Assembly: GCF_900108305.1 (NCBI RefSeq)
Contig: NZ_FNUX01000003.1
Location: 155,772-219,771 of the forward strand
Reading direction: 5' to 3'
DNA: 64,000 nucleotides
DNA from: Nitrosomonas ureae
GTDB lineage: Bacteria; Pseudomonadota; Gammaproteobacteria; Burkholderiales; Nitrosomonadaceae
A program made the translations under genes and the position numbers. Positions within the stretch are counted from its first letter, which is position 1, and the number at the start of each line of letters is the position of its first letter. Under the pieces are notes generated by a model. That model saw only the letters and a list, made by a program, of their open reading frames with translations. It was not told where the DNA came from and did not search any database. Of the stretch, positions 1-9,108 are shown piece by piece.

Positions 1-1
1 T

Positions 2-82
2 CATGTCCGTTTGATTGGTTACAACAATTTCAACCAATCGCAAGGCACAGCCATGGTGATATACCGCGGCAAGACTGTCTAG
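2..82 (+). CDS. cbbS: RuBisCO small subunit, C-terminal end (partial)
   Basis: The frame entering from the left edge ends with residues reading HVRLIGYNNF, then a short tail ending YRGKTV and a TAG stop. This matches the C-terminus of the form I RuBisCO small subunit, which packs with the large subunit in the L8S8 holoenzyme for CO2 fixation. Only about 26 codons are visible. Identification is from recalled family sequence and is strongly supported by cbbQ and cbbO directly downstream, the usual order in autotrophic proteobacteria. Confidence 0.85.
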   Translation, partial: HVRLIGYNNFNQSQGTAMVIYRGKTV

Positions 83-105
83 GTAACAGCGGGTTCGTAC
101 CCGAG

Positions 106-143
106 AACCCCCTTTACCTGTAACAGGGTCGGGGGTTTTTTTT
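106..143 (+). terminator. Rho-independent terminator/attenuator after cbbS
   Basis: A stem is formed by AACCCCC (106-112) with GGGGGTT (131-137), plus an inner CCTG/CAGG pairing, followed by a run of T. It lies between cbbS and cbbQ. It probably ends most cbbLS transcripts, so that the activase genes are expressed at a lower level by read-through; that last point is inference. Confidence 0.85.
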
Positions 144-188
144 GATCAAAATAAAGTACTTATCAGATCGCTATAACAGGAGTTCATC

Positions 189-995
189 ATGAGCAAAATC
201 ATTGATCAATACCGTGTGACCGCAGAGCCTTATTACCATCCCGTAGCTGATGAAGTGGAATTATATGAAGCGGCCTATTCCGTGCGCATGCCTATGATGC
301 TGAAAGGTCCTACAGGATGCGGCAAAACCCGTTTTGTTGAACACATGGCGTGGAAACTAAAAAAACCGCTGATTACCGTCGCCTGCAACGAAGATATGAC
401 CGCATCCGATTTGGTGGGGCGCTTTCTGCTGGATGCCAATGGCACACGCTGGCAAGATGGTCCGTTGGCTGTCGCCGCACGCTATGGCGCTATCTGCTAT
501 CTGGATGAAGTCGTTGAAGCACGCCAGGATACCACCGTGGTAATCCACCCGCTAACCGATAATCGCCGTGTCCTGCCATTGGAGAAAAAAGGCGAACTTG
601 TTCATGCACATGCTGATTTCCAGATTGTCATTTCCTACAATCCGGGTTATCAAAGTTTGATGAAAGACCTCAAGCAATCGACCAAGCAGCGTTTTGGCGC
701 GCTGGATTTCAATTACCCCAGTCATGACATTGAAAGTGAAATTATCGCGCATGAAACCGGCGTATCCACTGAGATTGCAGAAAAACTGGTATCGATTGCC
801 GAACGTGCACGTAATCTGAAAGGGCATGGATTGGATGAGGGCATCTCAACACGTATGCTGATCTACGCCGGCAGTCTCATCGTCAAAAAGGTAAATGCCC
901 ATGCTGCTTGCCGCGTTGCCTTGGTGCGCCCCATTACCGATGACCCTGATATGCGTGACGCATTGGATGCCGCTGTATCAACTTTCTTTAATTAA
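189..995 (+). CDS. cbbQ: RuBisCO activase AAA+ ATPase CbbQ
   Basis: A MoxR-type AAA+ ATPase of 268 residues. Walker A is GPTGCGKT (about residues 40-47) and Walker B is ICYLDEV (about 102-108). CbbQ forms hexamers that, with CbbO, use ATP to strip inhibitory sugar phosphates from form I RuBisCO. Length and position after cbbS fit CbbQ better than its close relative NorQ/NirQ, and no nitric oxide reductase genes are nearby. The start is well placed behind AGGAG. It is followed 58 nt later by cbbO, so the two are probably cotranscribed, partly by read-through from cbbS. Confidence 0.92.
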   Translation: MSKIIDQYRVTAEPYYHPVADEVELYEAAYSVRMPMMLKGPTGCGKTRFVEHMAWKLKKPLITVACNEDMTASDLVGRFLLDANGTRWQDGPLAVAARYGAICYLDEVVEARQDTTVVIHPLTDNRRVLPLEKKGELVHAHADFQIVISYNPGYQSLMKDLKQSTKQRFGALDFNYPSHDIESEIIAHETGVSTEIAEKLVSIAERARNLKGHGLDEGISTRMLIYAGSLIVKKVNAHAACRVALVRPITDDPDMRDALDAAVSTFFN

Positions 996-1053
996 AACTG
1001 GACTGATTCATTGCGTACAGTTGCTCAATAATCTTATATAAGAGTGTGTCACG

Positions 1054-3381
1054 ATGAGTATTAATCTGGATGACTACAAAGAATTGCTGGAAGATCTGGA
1101 ACCGGAATCGGTTGAATTGCTCAGTCATGCCTGGCCTGAGGTAGTGAAAACTTTCTCGGCACGGGGATTGGATAATTATCTGAAAGGCGTCTCGGCACTG
1201 GATGGATTGGGCCGCGGACGCAGCCTTGTGGACTGCTGGATTGATGAAATCCCATTGGTCGCCAAAGAAATTGGTGAGGATATCATCAGCGATCTGGCGA
1301 CTTCCGTGCTTTCACTGGCCTCAAGAACTTCAGGTGCGGTGATCGAACTGGTATTGGCCACCTCCCCGACAGCCGCCAAACGCCTGGGTGATGCCCAGTT
1401 ATTCCAGAATTACCTGCAATTTCTGAATACCCTGATTGCACAAGCACCGCGCGGCATGCGCCCCATGCTCAACAAACTGGATATCCTGTTCGGGCAACTG
1501 ACTCTGGGAGGCTTGCGCCGTTGGGCGATGTGGGGAGCCCATGCTCATCGCACGAATTATGAAGAGCAAATGAAGTATTTTGGATTGGAATCCAAGGAAT
1601 CGCTCGCAGTTCTGCAAAAAGAACGTAAAGGTACGCTGTTTGTCGATGTGCAACGCCGTATCAACATGTATCTGCGCGCACTGTGGGGGCGGGACTTTTT
1701 CATGAAACCCACTTCCGGTGATTTTGAATCGCGTGAGGGCTACAAACCTTATATTGAAAATTATTTCATCTACTTACCCGATGCTTATGACAGCCATGGC
1801 GATGTCACCGCCACCGAAGTTTATCGAGCCGCCGCCGCACATGCCGCCGCACATCTGGTGGAAACCAGACAGCCCATTTCTGCGGAAGGATTAAATCCGA
1901 TGCAAATGGCGATAATCTCCGTGATTGAAGATGCACGTATCGAAGAACTTGCCATCCGCCGCTTTCCCGGTCTGCGCAAAACCTGGGCAGCGTTGCATAC
2001 CGCCACACCGGATATGGCTGCCACGATGGGCGATTATCTCAATCGCCTGGCGCGCGCGCTGCTCGATCCGGATTATCAGGATACGGATCGCTGGATTACG
2101 GAAGGCCGCCATCTTTTTGCCGCCACACAGGACAAGCTGGATAGCTATCAAATCTCCTGGGAGATCGGGGTTCAACTGGCCCACAGCTTTAGAGAAAAAA
2201 ACATTCCCTTTGCCATGCTGACGGATCACCTCACCGCCCCCTATCGCGATGACAACCGCTATTTCTGGGAATTCGAAGAATTTGATTTAAACAAATCATT
2301 ATCGGCTGGTTATGATGCACCGAAACAAGTGCGCAAATACGTCAACGTGATGGAATTCGCCAACGAAGTCGAAGTGGAATCAGCCGGAGACGATGCGCAG
2401 GAAATTTGGGTCATGGGCACCGAATTCTTCCCGTACGAAGACATGGGTGTTTCGTACAACGATATGGAAGGCAAGGAGCCGGTGTCAGCGCCATACCACT
2501 ACTCCGAATGGGATTACCAGATTCAACTGGAACGCCCTGACTGGGCAACGGTGCAGGAAAAACGCGCCAAGCTGGGCGATATGCAATGTATTGACGACAT
2601 CGCGCAACAATACAAACGCGAGATTGCGCGCATGAAATTTTTACTGGATGCGATGCAGCCACAAGGAACGCGCCGCATCCGCAAACTGGAAGATGGCGAT
2701 GAGATCGACATCAACGCAGCGATCCGCTCGATGATCGATATCCGCATGGGCATGCAGCCCGATCCGCGCATCATGATGCGCTCGGTACGCAAAGTGCGTG
2801 ATATCTCGGTGCTGGTGCTGCTGGATTTATCCGAATCCACCAACGAAAAGGTCGCCGGGCAGGACTACTCGGTGCTGGATCTGACCCGTCAAGCCACCGT
2901 ATTACTCGCGAACGCCATCAACAAAATCGGCGACCCGTTTGCGATTCACGGCTTCTGCTCGGATGGGCGGCATGACGTGGAATATTACCGTTTCAAGGAT
3001 TTCGAACAACCCTACAACGAAATCCCCAAGGCCCGCCTTGCCGGCATGACCGGGCAATTATCGACGCGCATGGGCGCCGCCATGCGGCACGCCAGCCATT
3101 ACCTGAAACTGCAGAAATCCGCAAGAAAACTGCTGCTCGTTATCACCGATGGCGAACCGGCGGACGTTGACGTGCGTGACCCGCAATATCTGCGCCACGA
3201 TACCAAGAAAGCGGTGGAAGAAGCAGGTCGATCCGGAATCCTTACCTACTGTATGAGCCTGGATCCACGCGCCGATCAATATGTGTCGCGCATCTTCGGC
3301 GAACGCAATTATCTGGTAGTGGATCACGTAGAGCGCTTGCCGGAGAAATTACCGGTGTTGTATGCGGGATTAACAAGGTAG
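1054..3381 (+). CDS. cbbO: RuBisCO activase adaptor CbbO (VWA domain)
   Basis: A 775-residue protein with a helical N-terminal part and a C-terminal von Willebrand factor A domain. The metal-ion-dependent adhesion site appears as DLSES near residue 590, with a later ITDGEP segment near 700. In the CbbQO system this subunit docks onto RuBisCO through the VWA domain and couples the CbbQ hexamer to its substrate. The NorD family has the same architecture, but the neighbour cbbS decides for CbbO. Translation probably starts at the ATG at 1054, behind a weak AGAGTG. Confidence 0.9.
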   Translation: MSINLDDYKELLEDLEPESVELLSHAWPEVVKTFSARGLDNYLKGVSALDGLGRGRSLVDCWIDEIPLVAKEIGEDIISDLATSVLSLASRTSGAVIELVLATSPTAAKRLGDAQLFQNYLQFLNTLIAQAPRGMRPMLNKLDILFGQLTLGGLRRWAMWGAHAHRTNYEEQMKYFGLESKESLAVLQKERKGTLFVDVQRRINMYLRALWGRDFFMKPTSGDFESREGYKPYIENYFIYLPDAYDSHGDVTATEVYRAAAAHAAAHLVETRQPISAEGLNPMQMAIISVIEDARIEELAIRRFPGLRKTWAALHTATPDMAATMGDYLNRLARALLDPDYQDTDRWITEGRHLFAATQDKLDSYQISWEIGVQLAHSFREKNIPFAMLTDHLTAPYRDDNRYFWEFEEFDLNKSLSAGYDAPKQVRKYVNVMEFANEVEVESAGDDAQEIWVMGTEFFPYEDMGVSYNDMEGKEPVSAPYHYSEWDYQIQLERPDWATVQEKRAKLGDMQCIDDIAQQYKREIARMKFLLDAMQPQGTRRIRKLEDGDEIDINAAIRSMIDIRMGMQPDPRIMMRSVRKVRDISVLVLLDLSESTNEKVAGQDYSVLDLTRQATVLLANAINKIGDPFAIHGFCSDGRHDVEYYRFKDFEQPYNEIPKARLAGMTGQLSTRMGAAMRHASHYLKLQKSARKLLLVITDGEPADVDVRDPQYLRHDTKKAVEEAGRSGILTYCMSLDPRADQYVSRIFGERNYLVVDHVERLPEKLPVLYAGLTR

Positions 3382-3395
3382 ATTGCCAAAGTGAA

Positions 3396-4601
3396 TCATA
3401 TTCCCTGAATCTTATTGAGGTCGAAGCCCCATTTAGCTGAATCTTCGATATTCTCAATACTATCCATCCCCTTTGATAGATCTATAATTTCAATCGGAAT
3501 ATGTGTATTGGCGCGTGTGGAGAAAAAAATTCTAACAATGGGAGTAGTTAATTTTTTTGCCGATTGCTCTATCACTACGCCCAACCGTCCGGACTGGAGC
3601 TTTAACAAAGTGCCGGATGGATAAATACCAACCGTCTTAACAAATGCTTGAAAAATCGACTCATCAAAATGCCCTTCTCTCCAAGAAGCCATTTTCCGAA
3701 TGGACTCAGCTGGCGACCAAGCCGGCTTATAGCAACGATCTGAAGAAATTGCATCATAAACGTCACAAACTGCACCCATGCGCGCAAACAACGTCAATGC
3801 ATCACCGGATAATTTTTCCGGATAACCTTTTCCATCCACACGCTCATGATGATGCAAGCAAACATCCAAAACCGATTCATGAACCTGGTAACAGGATTTC
3901 AGAATTTCCCAGCCGCGTACCGGATGACTTTTCATAATGACAAACTCGTCATCCGTCAGTTTTCCGGGTTTGTTGAGCACCTCATTCGGAATCACCATTT
4001 TTCCTATGTCATGCAGCAGTCCGGCAGTACCCGCTTGTTTGATTTGTGCCTCACTTAAGCCTAAGTGCCTCCCCAGCGCAACCATCAGCACGCAAACCGC
4101 AACGGAATGCATGTAGGTATATTCGTTAACATTTCTTAACCGGATCAATGTAAGCAATGCATTTGGATTTCGTTCCATTGATTGATTGATTTCATTCACC
4201 AATGATTTCGCTTCCTCAATTTCGAGTGCCTTACCCATGCGAACATCGCCAAACATTGCAGCGACCGCTTCTTTAGCTTTATTTTGGATTTTTTTGGCAA
4301 CATGCAGCTCTTCCTCGACCGAAACCCGTGCAACCGGCTTTTTTATTGACTGTAGCGGCTTAGCGGAAGTCACACCATCAAGGTTCTTCACTTGATTAAT
4401 TTTAATAACATCCAGGCCTTTACCGGTATCAATCCATATTTCATCCAGATTGCAGCTCACAAGCTTATCCAGATCCTTTTGCTGAACCAGTTTAAAGGAC
4501 TTTCTCCAGAATGGATGTTCCATCCAATTGCCGCGGATCTCATGAATATACATCCCCAGCCGGACCTCATTGGCTTGCACTTTCTTTATCATCAGGCTCA
4601 A
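3396..4601 (-). CDS. HD-GYP domain cyclic-di-GMP phosphodiesterase with DUF3391
   Basis: A 401-residue cytoplasmic protein. The N-terminal part (about 1-135) resembles DUF3391, which often precedes HD-GYP domains. The HD-GYP domain covers about 150-325, with HDIGK near residue 197 and HHERVDGKGYP near 254, so the diagnostic GYP triad and the metal ligands are intact. Such enzymes hydrolyse cyclic di-GMP to GMP and lower biofilm signalling. No receiver or membrane segment is seen. It is a monocistronic gene, convergent with cbbO and only 14 nt from its stop. Confidence 0.88.
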   Translation of the reverse strand: MSLMIKKVQANEVRLGMYIHEIRGNWMEHPFWRKSFKLVQQKDLDKLVSCNLDEIWIDTGKGLDVIKINQVKNLDGVTSAKPLQSIKKPVARVSVEEELHVAKKIQNKAKEAVAAMFGDVRMGKALEIEEAKSLVNEINQSMERNPNALLTLIRLRNVNEYTYMHSVAVCVLMVALGRHLGLSEAQIKQAGTAGLLHDIGKMVIPNEVLNKPGKLTDDEFVIMKSHPVRGWEILKSCYQVHESVLDVCLHHHERVDGKGYPEKLSGDALTLFARMGAVCDVYDAISSDRCYKPAWSPAESIRKMASWREGHFDESIFQAFVKTVGIYPSGTLLKLQSGRLGVVIEQSAKKLTTPIVRIFFSTRANTHIPIEIIDLSKGMDSIENIEDSAKWGFDLNKIQGI

Positions 4602-4931
4602 TATAAAAGTAGAAAATAAATTAATATAATTGATTGATTCAACCCTCAGGCATCAATCACTGATCTGCAAGAAAACAATATATGTACACTTTCTGGTGGA
4701 AAAACTAACGACAGGAATGCGGTATTTTATAGATGCATTTATACCGAATACATATTATCTTAATATAATACAGATACTTATACAATGTTAAGTAGAAATC
4801 TGCATAATTGGATATTGTTGTATATTAATCAAGCGCATCAATTTTTTTAATTGATTTTTAAATCATGGCGCGTGAATTTGATTCTTCAAATAATACAAAC
4901 AAAGTTAAAGTTAATGATACTTGACGTGCAA
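4602..4931. other. AT-rich intergenic stretch
   Basis: About 330 bases between two leftward genes. It must contain the promoter of the HD-GYP gene on the minus strand. It is AT-rich with poly-T/A stretches, and I see no convincing gene, hairpin or operator. Confidence 0.5.
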
Positions 4932-5723
4932 CTACTCCAGGCAATCCGCCCCATTTCTTAAAGTACGTCGTGCATAGTATGCAAAAGCCACGGTACTGCG
5001 TTGTCCGCGCAGAATCCAGTCGCGTGCTTCGCGCCCTAAATCGGGATCAATCGGCTGAATCTTGCCCGCGCATGCTGCCAGCAAATGCATACGCGCCGCC
5101 CGTTCAAAAGCAAGCGCCAGTATACATCCTTCTTCAATACTCGAACTGGCGATCAATAAACCGTGGTGGGCTAACAATAAGGCATGTCTGTTACCGATAG
5201 CCTTGGAAATCATTTCGCCTTCATCATTGCCGACCGGAACACCCGGCCACTGGGGCAAGAAAGCCACATCGTCATAGAGCACGCAATTATCCATGTGCGA
5301 TATTTGCAGCGGCACTTCCAGCATGCTCAACGCAGCGGTATATACGGCGTGCGTATGAATAATGCACTGCACATCGGGCCGTGCGCGATACAGCCAGGAA
5401 TGGAAGCGATTGGCCGGATTGGCCATGCCATCGCCTTGCAGTACTTCCAAATCTTCATTGACGAGCAATAAATTGCTGGCGCAAATTTCGTCAAAGCCAA
5501 ACCCCAGCCGTTGCGTCAAATAAGTACCCGATTGCTCACCACGTGCGGTAATTTGTCCGGCTAATCCTGAATCATGCCCGTTATCAAACAAAATCCTGCA
5601 GGTCAACGCCAATTTTTGCGCTTGCGTATAATCCGCACCTTGCAAATGTTTATCCATTTGCTTCAGCGATTGCTTGATCAATTGTTCTTTGTTTAGATTG
5701 AAAGTGTCATTGCTCATGTGCAC
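4932..5723 (-). CDS. Class II aldolase/adducin family protein
   Basis: A 263-residue protein of the zinc-dependent class II aldolase/adducin fold. The zinc-binding HTH motif (IIHTHAVYTA, near residue 125) and the later LAHHGLL histidine pair (near 188) are present. Family members cleave or epimerise sugar phosphates such as fuculose or ribulose phosphate, but many homologues have no proven substrate and no sugar pathway lies nearby. The next gene, hslR, ends 11 nt upstream, so these leftward genes probably share a transcript. Confidence 0.8.
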   Translation of the reverse strand: MHMSNDTFNLNKEQLIKQSLKQMDKHLQGADYTQAQKLALTCRILFDNGHDSGLAGQITARGEQSGTYLTQRLGFGFDEICASNLLLVNEDLEVLQGDGMANPANRFHSWLYRARPDVQCIIHTHAVYTAALSMLEVPLQISHMDNCVLYDDVAFLPQWPGVPVGNDEGEMISKAIGNRHALLLAHHGLLIASSSIEEGCILALAFERAARMHLLAACAGKIQPIDPDLGREARDWILRGQRSTVAFAYYARRTLRNGADCLE

Positions 5724-5734
5724 TCACTGGATTC

Positions 5735-6139
5735 TCAAAATTCGCCGGTGTTTGAAGTTAATCGCTCAATCTCCCGCCGGTCGCGCTTGGTTGGGCGTCC
5801 TTTGGTAACAAAAGGCTGTGGCTGGGCTTTTAACCGTGCGGCCAGCAGCGCCCGCTGCTCCCGGCTCTCCGCAGTTTCACGATAAAGCTGCTGTGCTTGT
5901 GGTGCGGAGCCTCTTTTATTCGACAACTCCAATACTTCAATCGTATATTGATAATTATTAATACGAATTTCCACTTTATCCCCTACTGCAACTGTTTTTG
6001 CAGGTTTGACTTTCTGATCATTAAGCGCAATTCGGCCACGATCAATCGCTTCGGCTGCTAATGCACGTGTTTTGAAAAACCGTGCCGCAAACAGCCATTT
6101 ATCTATACGATATTTCTCACTATTTTCATTGGATTGCAT
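5735..6139 (-). CDS. hslR: Ribosome-associated heat shock protein Hsp15 (S4 domain)
   Basis: A 134-residue protein opening with an S4 RNA-binding domain (RIDKWLFAARFFKTR at residues 11-25, then AAEAIDRGRI). The C-terminal tail is basic. Hsp15 binds 50S subunits that still carry a nascent chain and helps recycle stalled ribosomes. Length and layout match E. coli HslR. It sits 6 nt downstream of the hydrolase/OsmC gene and 11 nt before the aldolase gene, consistent with one leftward operon. Confidence 0.88.
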   Translation of the reverse strand: MQSNENSEKYRIDKWLFAARFFKTRALAAEAIDRGRIALNDQKVKPAKTVAVGDKVEIRINNYQYTIEVLELSNKRGSAPQAQQLYRETAESREQRALLAARLKAQPQPFVTKGRPTKRDRREIERLTSNTGEF

Positions 6140-6145
6140 ACAATA

Positions 6146-7378
6146 TTAATCTGCAAGATTAGTATTTATTTGAATCTTGTTTTGCAGCGTTTTATGCACC
6201 GGGCATTTATTGGCGATCTCCAATAATCGGGCGCGCTGCTGATCGCTCAAATTGCCTGTCAATCGAATGTTCCGGGTTAAGAGTTCAATTTGTGTCTTCT
6301 GTTTCTCGCAATCGGCGCAATCTTCGGCATGAATCCGGCTATGCTGCAACTCGACCTGAATATCCTGCACGTCAATTTGCTTGTGATTCGCATACATGCG
6401 CAAGGTCATTGAAGTACAACTACCCAACGCAGCAAGCAATAATTCATAAGGATTCAATCCAAGATCAGAACCACCCAATGCAATGGGCTCATCGCTGATC
6501 AAACGGTGATGCTGCGTCAAAATCTCACGGGTGAATTTTTTATCGCACTCGCGCACAATCACCATACCCTGCTCGATCGGTGGCCTTGCGGCTTCTTCTT
6601 GTCCAACTGATGCTGGATTTGTTTTTAGGTAACGACTGACCCACGCGGATAAGACCTCCGCGACATACTGGGAATCTTGCGGGTTGGATAGCATATGGTC
6701 TGCCTGATCCAGCGACACAAAGCTCTTAGGATGCTTGGCCGCAGTAAAGATGCGCGCCGCTTCGTCTATCGAAACGGTGTCATCCAGCGGCGCGTGAAAG
6801 ATCAGCAGCGCTTTTCTTAACGCGCCAATATGCGCCACAGAATTATATTTTTCCAGATCATCAATGAATTGACGGCGAATGTTCAAACTTCTTCCGCCCA
6901 ACTTAACCTGCACCGATTGCTGATCTTGTAATTTACGATACGAATTCGCGAACAAATGCTTGACATGCGAGGCGGTTGCCGGCGCTCCGATGGTAATTAC
7001 CGCCTTAACCGATGACAAATCCTGTGCTGCCGCTAATATGGCGGCGCCACCCAGACTATGCCCGATCAGCAGCTCAGGTGTAGCATAGTGCTGCTCAAGA
7101 TACTGTGCCGCGGCTAATAAATCCTGCACATTGGAAGAAAAATTGGTATCCGAGAAATCACCTTTGCTCGTACCCAACCCGGTAAAATCAAATCGCAATA
7201 CTGCGATTCCCCGATCAGCCAGTGCAAAGGCTATCCGTGCTGCCGCCGGATTATCTTTGGAACAAGTAAAACAATGGGCAAATAGTGCATACGATTTAAT
7301 AGTGCCGGACGGCATTTCCAACAAACCCGTTAATGACTCACCCTGAGAATTCTCAAATACTGCTTTAATACGTGGCAT
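6146..7378 (-). CDS. Fused alpha/beta hydrolase-OsmC family protein
   Basis: A 410-residue fusion. Residues about 1-255 are an alpha/beta hydrolase with nucleophile motif GHSLGG, an acid in APLDD and a histidine in DQADH. Residues about 270-405 are an OsmC/Ohr-like domain with the two redox cysteines in LGSCTS and NKCPVH. OsmC domains reduce organic hydroperoxides. The fused hydrolase may release or process the substrate, but its specificity is unknown. This bifunctional arrangement is known in proteobacteria. It is the first gene of a leftward run with hslR and the aldolase gene. Confidence 0.87.
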   Translation of the reverse strand: MPRIKAVFENSQGESLTGLLEMPSGTIKSYALFAHCFTCSKDNPAAARIAFALADRGIAVLRFDFTGLGTSKGDFSDTNFSSNVQDLLAAAQYLEQHYATPELLIGHSLGGAAILAAAQDLSSVKAVITIGAPATASHVKHLFANSYRKLQDQQSVQVKLGGRSLNIRRQFIDDLEKYNSVAHIGALRKALLIFHAPLDDTVSIDEAARIFTAAKHPKSFVSLDQADHMLSNPQDSQYVAEVLSAWVSRYLKTNPASVGQEEAARPPIEQGMVIVRECDKKFTREILTQHHRLISDEPIALGGSDLGLNPYELLLAALGSCTSMTLRMYANHKQIDVQDIQVELQHSRIHAEDCADCEKQKTQIELLTRNIRLTGNLSDQQRARLLEIANKCPVHKTLQNKIQINTNLAD

Positions 7379-7601
7379 GGACTATCGACCTCTTCACAGC
7401 AAGTTAACTTAAATCCTGTTTACCTCCAAGCTATGTCTGAATAGTACCAAAAATGACTGATTAAAACCCGCTCATTTGCATGAATAAAAAACCATTAAAT
7501 TGCTTAGGGCAGAAATTTAGTGTTCCAAAGGCGTGCTCATGCTCCCAAAACGCCAGGTAAAGCCCTATGACAAGACCAGGGAATTTGCGTGCCACCTGGT
7601 C

Positions 7602-8456
7602 TCAGGCAAATTTTAATTCCTGTACGGAGGATAAAACAGAGCCTTGTTTCTTATTTTTCAACGCCTCATCCAAGTGAAATGTGTTCAAATGTTGAATTCG
7701 CATGCAAGAATGATCCTGTAATCTGTCAATTGCGGCTTTTGCGGTCATGATTGTTTCGGAATTCACCGTAACACCGGATAAAATTTGTTGCAAAGTTGCA
7801 AGATCTGTAATGATGCCATTCCTATCGATGGAGTGATATTTCGCAACTTCAACTCGATGATTGAATAACTTTGCCGCATTACCCCAAACAGGGTTACTGT
7901 GATCGACATTCACTAAGGTTCTGATACCCCACACGATCATTGCGCCGAAAGTTTTTCCAGCCTTCATCTGAGTCAAAATAAATTCGATCACAACGGCTTT
8001 GTTTTCAGCAGTAAAGGCATCGCCTAACAAATGATCGACAATTTTTGTGACATTATGGCCATTGTAGTGCAGAGCCGCTTCGCCCCAGTTGGAGTCGGAG
8101 ATAGAAACCTAGGATAAGACACTGATAAATTACGAAATTAATTCCTCCTGAGAAGATCCGGCTGACATTTTATTAATCATATAATCGCTGATTAGTGCCT
8201 TATTTTTATCTGATATTCGATTACCAAACAAATCCTTTATCAGGGCTTCGGAAAAATCGATTGGAGAAAGGTTATCATCATACTGTTTATCAAAAAACAG
8301 GATACTTTCCGCCAATGATTGCGCCAAATTTTCCAGCGCTTGACCATTTTTCAGTTGAATGGTGAGATAATTAAGATTGCTTGCGCCTGGAGGCGCGTTG
8401 AACATTGCCAATATAAGCTGAAGAATTGAGGTTTGTTGTGTAATAAGCAGTGGCAT
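7602..8456 (-). pseudogene. DUF4214-like protein gene broken by two in-frame stops
   Basis: Two leftward reading frames, 8130-8456 (108 codons) and below about 8108, lie in the same frame and are separated only by TAA at 8130-8132 and TAG at 8109-8111. Read through, they give one protein of about 284 residues. Its N-terminus (ITQQTSILQLILAMF) resembles the start of DUF4214-type repeats found in secreted calcium-binding and S-layer-like proteins. The part after the stops continues as SDSNWGEAALHYNG and helical sequence. The original start at 8456 follows a GGGGAA ribosome site. The lack of a frameshift suggests recent point mutations. Confidence 0.6.
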
Positions 8457-9108
8457 AGACTGGTATTCCCCGCAAGAATATAAGTACTAAAAAGAATAAT
8501 GAGATGGATACCACTTTTGGAATTTAAGTTTCATTTTCCTTCCAGTAGTTCCAGAAAATCGACAAATAATTATTCAATGCTCAATTGCAGTTTTTTGGAA
8601 ATTATCGACAAGCAAATGTAATACACTATCGATAAATCATTACATAGCAGCAGGCGTACTATTGCATTATCGTTTAAGGCGCCCCTATTGGCAATGTGGC
8701 ATATTGTCGCACTCGAAAACCGACAGGCTTAACATATTCAAGTAAAAAAATTTTTATGACATCGTTCCGAATACTTATTAGAGAATGTATAAGCAATGGC
8801 GTTTGGCATGGCCGATGAACTGCAAATGGGCGATAGCATGCGTGGCTTTCCTGCTGTAGCTGCTTTGCAAGAACTGCGTCAAATTGTACTTGAATCAGGC
8901 CGAAAACTGGCAAGAGAAGAAACTGATGCGATTACTGGAGAAGAACCGCATACTTTAAAAATTGAACAAGCGGTTAATCGTTGACATCAGCCGAAGAGGA
9001 TCAATGAATCTTTGCCAGTCTGACACCTAGTGATTTACAGAGTATTCAAAAGAGCACGCAATGTTTTGCAAAAGCTCGTTTGATTAAAAATAACCCAAGG
9101 AGAGCAGC
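8457..9108. other. Intergenic region, mostly without recognisable genes
   Basis: About 650 bases upstream of the sensor kinase gene. An open frame of 62 codons on the plus strand (8796-8984, MAFGMADELQ...) has no good ribosome site and no family I recognise, so I do not call it a gene. The end of the region holds AAGGAGAG, the ribosome site of the kinase gene with its GTG start. Confidence 0.4.

Noticed and set aside
7570..7602. GACCAGG/CCTGGTC hairpin after the broken DUF4214-like gene
   Set aside because: No T-run on the transcript side, and the stem is short, so not called a terminator.
8796..8984. 62-codon frame MAFGMADELQ
   Set aside because: No ribosome site, no recognised family, isolated; could be a relic but unsupported.
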